Origin: Eutypa lata
Lineage: Eukaryota > Ascomycota > Sordariomycetes > Xylariales > Diatrypaceae
Direction: 5' to 3'
Length of the DNA stretch: 64,000 bases
Assembly (NCBI GenBank): GCA_022661535.1
Contig: JAKULF010000011.1
Location: 682,001 to 746,000 of the forward strand
This document shows positions 56,163 through 64,000 of this stretch, piece by piece. Position 1 is the first letter of the stretch, and every line of letters begins with the position of its first letter. A program made the position numbers and the translations under genes. Under the pieces are notes generated by a model. It was not told the DNA's origin and did not search any database. It saw nothing but the letters and a program-made list of their open reading frames with translations.

Positions 56163-56999
56163 TCACGCAAAGTCGATCTCTGCCTCAACCTCGTACGCCT
56201 CATCGCCATCATCATCCAGCTTCTTCGCGCCCATCCTACATATAGCGATCTTCTCCACGGGGACATGCTCCATCCACACGAAGTCGTCGTACCGATCTAG
56301 TATGGCGCGCGCGTCGATAGTGAGCCTCTCGTTCTTCCTCTTACCACCCCTGTCCCTTTGCCCGCCGGCACCGCCACCACCACCACCACGGTCTCTCCCC
56401 TTCACGTAGATAGTGTTCATGATCGTGGCATGAAGTAGTAGGGGCCGGCCCTCCTCCACCATAAGTCCGGCTTTCTGAAATGCGGACCGCAGGTGCTCGC
56501 AGAACCGCAGCAGGGTGCCGTCCGGGTCCACCGGCGCGGTATAGAGCACGGTTGCTTTCGACGCCGACTGCATGGAGTGGAGCCCGCGCAGGGTCACCGA
56601 TAACGATAACGGGGGTCCGGCGGAGAGCTCGGCCGTTTCTTTCGGCGGCGGCGGCGCCGCCGGGTCCGAAGCGACATCTGCAGGGGCAGTCGCGGAGTTA
56701 TTGTTGTTGTTGTTGTTGTTGTTGTGGTTAACGCCAGCTAAGATCTGCCTCGGTACCAGCATCTTCAGGAGCGACACCGCCTGCTCCAGCAGGTTGTTTT
56801 CGTTCTTGGGGAAACTCATAACGCCGAGGGTCAGGTGGATGGTCCCGACGGGCCGGACCGCCTGCTCCGGGATCCCGAAGCTGTCCGGGCTGGCGACATC
56901 GGCCTTGAAGGATCCTATGCTTGCAGAGAGCTGATGGCGAGACGCCCCGGTGACTAAGGGGATGCACAAAAAGTGCGTCGGGGATGGTCTCGGAGGCAT
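56163..56999 (-). CDS. 2H phosphoesterase of the AKAP7/ASCC1 type
   Basis: Single exon, 278 residues, starting MPPRPSPTHFLCIPL. The two catalytic H-x-[ST] motifs of the 2H phosphoesterase fold are visible: HLTLG (His at about residue 55) and HATIM (about residue 191). The order and spacing fit the AKAP7 NLS-domain group, whose members act on 2'-5' or cyclic nucleotide bonds or as RNA-ligase-like factors. Between them lies a low-complexity insert: nine consecutive Asn, encoded by a (GTT/AAC)n run, followed by Ala/Pro stretches. A second Gly/Arg-rich insert (GGGGGGAGGQRDRGGKRK) lies after the second motif. Enzyme substrate is not predictable here. Start codon is unambiguous because stops lie close upstream. 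Confidence 0.85.
   Translation of the reverse strand: MPPRPSPTHFLCIPLVTGASRHQLSASIGSFKADVASPDSFGIPEQAVRPVGTIHLTLGVMSFPKNENNLLEQAVSLLKMLVPRQILAGVNHNNNNNNNNNSATAPADVASDPAAPPPPKETAELSAGPPLSLSVTLRGLHSMQSASKATVLYTAPVDPDGTLLRFCEHLRSAFQKAGLMVEEGRPLLLHATIMNTIYVKGRDRGGGGGGAGGQRDRGGKRKNERLTIDARAILDRYDDFVWMEHVPVEKIAICRMGAKKLDDDGDEAYEVEAEIDFA
56698..56724. repeat. (GTT)n triplet repeat coding poly-Asn
   Basis: Read on the minus strand as AAC codons, it encodes nine Asn in the 2H phosphoesterase. Confidence 0.85.
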
Positions 57000-57077
57000 G
57001 TCTCCGGAGGTAACTAGCCGGTCCTCAATTATAACGTAATTAAACGTGGTAGTATGATTTCCCTATCTAGGTACCTA

Positions 57078-57095
57078 ACTACCTATGTAGGTAGT
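57078..57095. promoter_or_regulatory. Inverted repeat ACTACCTA-TG-TAGGTAGT
   Basis: Perfect 8-bp arms around a TG spacer, 79 bp upstream of the phosphoesterase start codon. A palindromic factor site is possible. Confidence 0.4.
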
Positions 57096-57251
57096 GGATA
57101 GGTATCGGGCTTTCTGACAGTAGAAGCCGCCAATCCAACGAAGGGCGAGTGAGTTGTGTGTATTTTTGGTACGAACTGGGAATAGCGGCTGAAGAGCTGT
57201 AGACAAGTTAGACGCCGCTAGCATTACCGGAGCGTTTAGACAGGTATGTAT

Positions 57252-57275
57252 GTAGTTATGTATGTACATAACTAC
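57252..57275. promoter_or_regulatory. Inverted repeat, 11-bp arms with TG spacer
   Basis: GTAGTTATGTA, then TG, then TACATAACTAC: perfect 11-bp arms in the same upstream region, with the same 2-nt spacer as the repeat at 57078. Confidence 0.45.
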
Positions 57276-58307
57276 TGTATTGTACACAGGTGTGATGAAA
57301 AAGATGCAAGCTACATATTTCCCTAGACTGATTGCGTCGATCCGGTTAGTTATGTCCCCATAACTCAGGGAACCGAAGTTGCTGAAATGAAGCTAGATTG
57401 GTAGGCAATGGGCTCGGCACGCTGGTCCCTAGTGCTTGTTTGACCTTTTCCACTTTAGTTATGTCTCTATTCCAGAAAATGATTCGGCTCCTGGACCCCT
57501 CATTTAGCTCAGGTCAGCCATTTTTCCTTTAGTTCCAATAGCCTCACCTGGTCAACCCCTCATCCAGGAGGCATGGAGGCAGGCGGCACAGGGATGCGAT
57601 GTTTAGCTATCCAAAATACAAATCGCTCAATAATCTGCCTACCAATACCGATATTAGTTACTAATATTTCATTATAATATTAGAGTGAGAAAGCATATTC
57701 TTCAAATTTTATTGATTGTGGACATTACAATCAAGAGATAGTAAGTGGTCGGAGAGGCAACAACATAAGTGTCACGGAAAATAAAATAAACTCTAAAATG
57801 ACGTAGCTAGACACGTCAAAGGAATGGCGTCACCACAGGGCTGTAGATCATTGGAAGTCTAACTGCACATGAACGTTCATAACTCCTTTGAATTGCAAAG
57901 GAATATCTACATTTCGTGCGTGAAGAAGCGCAAATCTATCTGGTAGTAAGGATCGATCCAAGCTGCAACAAAAGACGTACAAAGTGTAGGTAGGGTGTCG
58001 CGGTCCAAAAACACCCCCAAACCCCTTCTCGGCGTTCAAAATTGCAGTAATAAAAAAACAAGTGGGTGGCTGCGCTCCAAGAATTCGGTCTCTCCTGTAT
58101 ATGGGTTGCTATCCTTTGTGAAACCATCATAGAAAGTTCAGCAAGTCATAGTCTGGTAATCAAAGAGGATGCCAGTGTAGGTATATATCGTAGTTCAAGG
58201 GTGATGCTAGAACCAATTAAGTGCTTTAGCCCCTGAAAAGGTCGTCGGACATTCTTCATTTCTCATAATGCTCGGCACGACCCTTTTGGACGAACCAGTT
58301 GAGCAAG

Positions 58308-58338
58308 GTGTGTGTGTATGTGTGTGTGTGTGTGTGTG
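58308..58338. repeat. (TG)n microsatellite
   Basis: TG run with one TATG interruption, 75 bp past the YPD1 stop codon, in its 3' region. Confidence 0.85.
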
Positions 58339-58413
58339 CTAATGGTGTTCGGTTGCGTGCAGGCAGCCTCGTAACCCCATCAAAGCAGCCCCCTTCGCAA
58401 CCGGGCCGGGCCG

Positions 58414-59075
58414 TTATGTCGTGTTGAAAAAATTCTTGAGTGTTGTCTCTGCTTCCTCGTACTCCGTCTTTACAGCCTTAAGTGTATCCGTGATTCGAGA
58501 TAGACATAGTTCCTCATCTTTCTGTGGCGTGCCATCGACGTTCTCCTTCTTGCCGTACCGCTGGATCTTTTCACAGCTATCCTTAACCTTGGTAAGACCG
58601 AGTGTTGCCGATGAACCCTTCAGGAAATGACCAAGCCGGTACAGTTCCTCGAGATTCTTCGCCTCCCTAAACAATGATAGGATCTATTAGTCTTACCTTA
58701 TCTCACCAAGTGAACACAAATAGTAATTTCAGAAGGGGGCTTAGGGGGCCCATGGATGATACTGAAACCGGGGAGAACTTCTTAGTATATGGAACTTACA
58801 AAGCTTCGTCCATCTTGCTAAATGTCTCTTCAGCCTGCTCAAAGAAACCAAACACAATAGATGAGCTGAACTCGCGATCGTCCTCACTATCATCCATCTC
58901 TAGGATCTGACCAAAAGTCACTATATCGATGGCGTCCCCTAGGTCAGGTAAATTTCCCGTAGCATCGTGGGTATCATCGTTCTATTACAGGGGGTTAGTA
59001 AACTGTTCTTCTAATAACCAAATAGACAAGGTAAAAGCAATGCGCCTTTTCATTTACCTGGTCGCTGGGCGCCAT
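58414..59075 (-). CDS. YPD1: Ypd1-type histidine phosphotransfer protein
   Basis: Three exons on the minus strand: 59075-59058 (only six codons, MAPSDQ), 58981-58800, 58666-58414, giving 150 residues. The HPt four-helix core runs from about residue 25. The phosphorylated His is His80 in RLGHFLKGSSATLGL, the conserved HPt motif. The N-terminal helix region has the acidic FGQILEMDDSEDDREFSSSIV found in fungal Ypd1, and the C-terminal helices are TDTLKAVKTEYEEAETTLKNFF. Ypd1 passes phosphate from sensor histidine kinases (Sln1 type) to response regulators Ssk1 and Skn7 and so gates the HOG osmotic-stress MAP kinase. The frame closes exactly and both introns use GT/AG. Confidence 0.95.
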
Positions 59076-62000
59076 TGTCGTTCGTCGGTGGTGGGGATGC
59101 AGGAACCCCTCCAGAGAATACTTCTTGCTTAAATCAGCAAGTGGCGGGCAGACAAAGGAATAAATCAAGTCCTCCGAAATGAGCGACTAAAACCTGTAGC
59201 TGCACAATATGCCACAACAACGACGAGTTAAGATAAATGCGTCCGCGATGGGGAGCCGACAGTTTATTTCAGAGAAATTTAGACTTGGGCTTGGTTTAGA
59301 TAGTGGGTGGTGTTAAAAAAAAAAACCACAGCAGTTACAGTGACCTAGTGACGACGATAGAAGGGTCTCTTTTCAGGTGGGGTTTTCTCGGTAGCATGCG
59401 CAATGAGAACCGGGGCACTTTAGTGCTAGTCTATGGTGGTAACAATTATGTAGCGTTCGTAGTGGTGGTAACTCTTCCAAAAATGGCAGAATGACACCAG
59501 TGAAATTATTGGTCATTAGCGGTCTCAAAAGAAGGTACCCACCCTATGTGGTTAGGTACCTGTTCTGCCTGTGAATAACACGTTATCATGTGTAATTCTT
59601 TCTTGCTAGTAGGGAGCCCCCTCCCCTGAATCATATATGCCTGATTAATGAGTATCAAAGATAAGTCTATACGTGAATAATGAGCATGTTTGTTGTCTTG
59701 AACTACACATCTGGGCAACACAGCTTTCTTCTAAGCCGTGTAACGTACTCAACAACGAAGGCGAGCCTCAGCCCCTTAACTGAACGACATTAAAGGTTGA
59801 AGCAAAACGTCCAGAGCTAACGTCTAATTTGCTAATGAAGTACTCTCGAGCCCGCCCCAGCTTGTTAAGGAAGTACTACCCAGTAGAGGCCTATAGGAAC
59901 TGGCTACTGGGGCCAGCGCCGATGTTTGGGGCTTGGCAACTGATTTCAGGGTCCTAGGGTCCTAGAACGACCAAAGATACAGCTTGGTTGCATCCATCAC
60001 ATAATCAAGACGTCGGCCAGAAGGCAATAGAAGCTGCTTCAACGCCGATCACTGAATATTAGGGGTTTCATCTGCCAAAAAAGGTGTTGGCAGGAGCTCT
60101 AGGAGAGACAGGATACTTTCCATAATCCAATAACCAGCATCCCGTGACTTACCAATGGTGGGAACTCGTGTTGATGATATGGTTCGTGCAACTTTTGTCT
60201 TTTTACTTATTATCCTCCCAAGTTGAAGAAATATTTGCAAATAATCTCGGTGCCTACTAATGGAATATTTGCATCTTAAATATGCAAAAGAAATCTGAAC
60301 GAGTAAACGAGAATCTTGACGTGCAGCTTTTATTGCATCAGCAAGCAATGACGTATGTGCAACCCAGGGCTTACAATTTATATTATTGAGCTACCCGCTT
60401 ACTTGCATGTACATACATCCATGGATGCTGGTTTCATCCCTGTCAGCTCTGACAGCATTTCCGCTACATAATTAACTGACAAATATAAGAGAGAGTATTG
60501 ATGGCAGAGGAACCAACCACTCGTGGGGGGTTTTTTTTTTACCACAACCCAATGCAGTGTGCCACGTCTTCGCCTTTAGTTAACCAACTGAAGTCCTTGG
60601 AGAGAGACGCTATCTCCCAACCAATATTCACTAAATGAACCATATCAGCCTGCTACAACACATATATAGCTTTAAGGTTACTAAACAGCCAGACAAGCCA
60701 GACCGGCAAACCCGGCAGCTACATATGGGTGTGGGGTCAACGTTTGGGATCATGAGGGGCAATGAATGGCCTTCCTTTTCAAGCTGATGATCGGTTGTGA
60801 ACCTTTTTTTCCCCCTTCTCTCTCTTTCCCGCACGATTGCAACGGAGAGAGTGGGATGAGGTCTGGGCCCTGGGCCCCTATCGTTCTTATGCGTATTGAA
60901 CCCCTCCCACAAACCGTACGTGATATGATATACTTCGTATGTATACACCTGATGTCTCATCGACAACTTTCAGCTGATCCTTTTAGCATTGAATGTTTCC
61001 ACTAACTGGACGTTTTTATAGGCGAGTTGAGGTGGGGTAATTTTTGAGATCTCAACCCATAACGTCATATCGCTTATGCCCACCACCACTTCGTCACATC
61101 CGTAGCACGGGCTTGACGGGCACTAACAACGCAACCGAAATTCCTTATTCCCGATAGGCTAACCCGGGGTCTGCTCGAGCCTCGGAATTTTGGTTTTGTA
61201 CGACCAAGTAGAACACATTTTCTACTTCAGGATATCGTGAAATGCATATGCATAATAGGTAGTATACCGATCTATAAAGAAACTGCAGCATCGTTCGTTT
61301 ATTTCATTGGAACCTACCTAGTTATATGACCACCCATTACACTGTCGCATCGAGAGATTTATTCCCAACCCGACGGAAACCCATACACAGGGCATAAAAC
61401 TTAAATTCGCAAGCGAGGTCGGCTTCGACATCTATAGCACGTATATCCACAGAAACAAACCCCCCCTTTTACGGGACACTAGGTACCTTTCTATCCCATA
61501 GTATTGACGGGCTATCTTTAACTATGTGGCTATTGGCGAACATAATGGCCTTATATTGAATGCTCCCCTGCTCCTTTGTTCAAATAAACGCCCCATCATC
61601 ATCCCACTTATAATCACGCCAGCCTTGCGACCTATATCAGTCCTTGGAGAGAGGATAGGGAGGCAGATCTTCGACACTATCACGAATCCCGACTCGGCGA
61701 TCCCCCACTAGTTAACGTGCCAACTAACCCCCCTCAAACCACAGGTTTTATTTTATCCTTAAAGAGAGACTCGGAGCTCGAGCGGCGCTGAAACATACAT
61801 CATTATGACATTAATATGAGATGAGATATCCGAAGCTAGCATATACACTCCCTCTAGTTACGTCTCAGGCGGTCAGCCAGACATTCTGCCTCATGGTAAG
61901 CGGAGCTATCTTATGTAGGTATCCCCCGCTCATTCATGACCTTCTTTTTCCTGTTGTATGCAGGGAAAAGGCACGGCGATCTCTCTTGCGCCCGCCCACT

Positions 62001-62586
62001 TGCTCGATGTGTACGGATACGGGCTGACTGGCCGGGAAATGGGGAGGCTACGAGATTCCGGGGCGCGGAACCACCTGGGGATTTTCTTTCTTCCTAAAGG
62101 AAGAAAATGACTGATAAAAAACGAAAAAAATGAAAAGGTTGAGCACTCTCATCAGCCAATTATAAGGCCCCCGTAGCTTTTTTAACGCCCTGTCGTCCCG
62201 TGTCTTAGGGTGTTCAACAATGGGATATTCCCAAAAAGAATGCACCACCGTGCAGGCCATGTAGCGTAGCTAAAGCGGCTACCCGACTGCCTCCTGTCTA
62301 TTATACAGCACGTACCCTACCTACATGCATAGCACTCACATCCATACATACCCCATACGCATATATGTACGTTATGTAGGAGGATTCGTGTCTATGTCTA
62401 TGTATGGCGGGGAGGAAAAGTGCGGCGTTCGCATGCGATGTAACTACCCAACTGCAAGGCCATCAATATCAAAACCTGTTTTTGGAAGTTCGATAAGATG
62501 CATACAAGCCAGCCAGCCAGCCAGTGATAGAGGGCGAGGTATATACCAACCAACCAGCGGGACCCGAGCCTGCCTATCATGGTCTA

Positions 62587-62609
62587 CAGACAGACAGACA
62601 GACAGACAG
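62587..62609. repeat. (CAGA)n microsatellite
   Basis: Nearly six CAGA units. Confidence 0.85.
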
Positions 62610-62674
62610 CAATAGAGAGGAAGTTTCTATGTGCCCAGAAATAATTACAGAAACGGAATATTTCCATCTCTTGA

Positions 62675-62692
62675 CAGCTAACTAGTTAGCTG
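62675..62692. other. 18-bp perfect palindrome CAGCTAACTAGTTAGCTG
   Basis: Self-complementary with no spacer, in gene-free sequence. It could be a dimer binding site or chance. Confidence 0.5.
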
Positions 62693-63365
62693 CCAAGACG
62701 ACGCATGTACGGTCCGTATATACGTAGGCACGTGATAGGTAGCAAGCAGCACAGCATTTTACGATGGCGTTGTTGTTTTGGGGGGGGGTTGGCGGCGGCG
62801 GCTTACACTGCCAGTAGGAGCAGCGGGCGCTCGTTGCGGGGGTCAGAGCTGTGAGTATCGTACCATATCCGCAGAAGCCATAACATCGAGCCCCTGCAAG
62901 ATGATTATCAATATTGGAGAAATCCCGATTCCTGGATTGCAGGTACATTGTTATTAAGGTATTATTGTTGTCGCCGTCGTCGTTATTTATTTTCGAACAG
63001 GACTTCTCCAGCTTGCTAGCTACCTACTTAGATAGCTGGTTTAGATACAGTAGAAAACATAGCTTTCAAAGGGCATGCAGGCCACCATATACTTGCTTGC
63101 CTACCCACTCAAGCCACGCGTGCAAAACTACTAGGTACTGCTAGACCGTCGTAGGCGGTGTATTGTGCTGCTCGTCTTTTTTTTCTTTTTTTTCTTTTTT
63201 GCTTCCAAATGGGCTGCATGCATGCACCGAGTAAAAAGCCATGTGGACGGGGTACCGATGCATTGGTTCGTTCGTTTGTTCTTTCTTAGCGAATCGACAG
63301 ATAGTGTGCATGCTCTCGCATCGCTTCGCATCTCATACCATACCATACCATATCATATCATATCA

Positions 63366-64000
63366 TTATAGCAAGACCTTGGACGCCACACTAAGCAGCC
63401 ACGCAGCGTCCTGCCAGCCACCCTCGTCGGTCTTCGGGGGCGGGACGCGTTCTTTCGGGATATCCGTCATGCCGTGAAAGCTCTTCGTGCTCGCACTCCG
63501 CGACAGATAGCCCTCGTCCGTCGTCTCGCTGTCCGTCAGCTCCCCGTCGGATTCCTCCTCGTCGTTCTCCTCGACCGAGAAAAGGGACCACCCGAGAAGA
63601 CCCCCCATCCAGCTGCCCACCCCGGCTCTATCTCCCTTCAGCAACCTCCGGACGGCCGCCTCGTCCGCCTGCCCGCTGTCCACCTCGATGGCCTCGAGCT
63701 TCTCGTCGAGGCTCACGAAGTCCGGTCCCGGGGCGTACTCTTCTCCCGGCGAATGCGGCGTGAAATAGTCAGTTTCGCCTCCGAGAGGATGTTCTATGGA
63801 GTGTCTCATATTCGGCGTCCGCAGCGGCGTTCGCAGCGGCGTCCTCAGGGGGGTTTTCGGGTGTACTCTGCTGTGGGAACGGCTTTCAAATCGAAGGCTT
63901 GGTGTGAAGAGATCATCGTCGCCATTGAGACTCCCGCGGCGGCTACCCCTTCTGCTGGAAAGCTCCCTCTCCCTAGCTAGTTCTCGCTCGTATGCCTCTT
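63366..64000 (-). CDS. C-terminal part of a conserved fungal protein, partial (runs off right edge)
   Basis: Minus strand, open from the right window edge to the stop at 63366, about 211 codons visible; the start lies beyond the window. The internal ATG at 63809 is not the start, since coding character continues upstream (ERELARERELSSRRGS). Visible parts are a charged helix, a Ser/Arg stretch (RRGSRRGSLNGDDD), three LRTP repeats (PLRTPLRTPLRTP), an acidic region (ENDEEESDGELTDSETTDEG) and a hydrophobic C-terminal tail DAAWLLSVASKVLL. The TP and SP sites suggest proline-directed phosphorylation. No named family. Introns outside the window are likely. Confidence 0.68.
   Translation of the reverse strand, partial: EAYERELARERELSSRRGSRRGSLNGDDDLFTPSLRFESRSHSRVHPKTPLRTPLRTPLRTPNMRHSIEHPLGGETDYFTPHSPGEEYAPGPDFVSLDEKLEAIEVDSGQADEAAVRRLLKGDRAGVGSWMGGLLGWSLFSVEENDEEESDGELTDSETTDEGYLSRSASTKSFHGMTDIPKERVPPPKTDEGGWQDAAWLLSVASKVLL

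Larger units (their letters stand above)
57000..58413. other. Spacer upstream of the 2H phosphoesterase gene
   Basis: Contains two perfect short inverted repeats (57078-57095 and 57252-57275) and a (TG)n tract at 58308-58338. The middle is AT-rich. No gene is supported. Confidence 0.55.
59076..63365. other. Gene desert (4.3 kb)
   Basis: Left end is the YPD1 promoter. No gene is supported. A 99-codon minus-strand frame at 60049-60348 has some protein-like segments but no recognisable family. An 18-bp palindrome lies at 62675-62692 and a (CAGA)n tract at 62587-62609. T-runs at 63178-63199 precede the right-edge gene's 3' end. Confidence 0.5.

Overview
The window is from a filamentous ascomycete, most likely a sordariomycete. 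Genes are broken by short introns with fungal splice signals (GTANGT donors, CTAAC/CTGAC-type branch sites, YAG acceptors). Coding exons are GC-rich while the spacers are AT-richer and full of microsatellites. The families present (GRIP golgin, Get1, Rho1, Ypd1, Zn2Cys6 regulator, GH128, yapsin-like protease, AVT transporter) are those of a fungal chromosome arm. No rRNA, tRNA, CRISPR, plasmid, virus or intact transposon was recognised. I support about 19 protein-coding genes, nearly all rebuilt exon by exon with the reading frame checked.

Layout. 0.4-8.3 kb: GRIP-domain golgin (+), orphan multi-pass membrane protein (-), Get1 (-), PTAR1-like prenyltransferase-alpha repeat protein (+). 8.3-11.1 kb: no gene. 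11.1-16.2 kb: GPI-anchored aspartyl protease (+) and AVT-type vacuolar amino-acid transporter (+). 16.2-21.3 kb: mostly empty, but it holds a spliced 29-residue cysteine-rich micro-gene (+). 21.3-22.4 kb: RHO1 (-), five exons. 22.4-27.0 kb: no intact gene, with coding-like islands that look like a decayed minus-strand gene. 27.0-30.5 kb: mitochondrial ribosomal protein uL24m (+) and a six-cysteine secreted protein (-). 30.5-32 kb: AT-rich block. 32-35.7 kb: orphan conserved protein (-) and Zn2Cys6 regulator (-). 35.7-40.9 kb: gene desert. 40.9-46.7 kb: GH128 glucanase (+) and HSPA12-like Hsp70 protein (+). 46.7-50.8 kb: desert. 50.8-59.1 kb: C2H2-like protein (-), coiled-coil orphan (-), AKAP7-type 2H phosphoesterase (-), YPD1 (-). 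59.1-63.4 kb: desert. 63.4-64 kb: C-terminal part of an orphan protein running off the right edge (-).

The genes do not form an operon or an obvious biosynthetic cluster. Several share a theme of cell envelope and trafficking: golgin, Get1 and the PTAR1-like protein in membrane traffic, and Rho1, the yapsin-like protease and GH128 in wall building. Ypd1 relays osmotic stress. This is probably ordinary interspersion rather than a functional cluster. The most unusual item is the 29-residue Cys-rich gene, with a TATA box, a (CA)18(TA)6 tract in its probable leader and an intron more than three times as long as its coding sequence. All function calls are from sequence reading alone.
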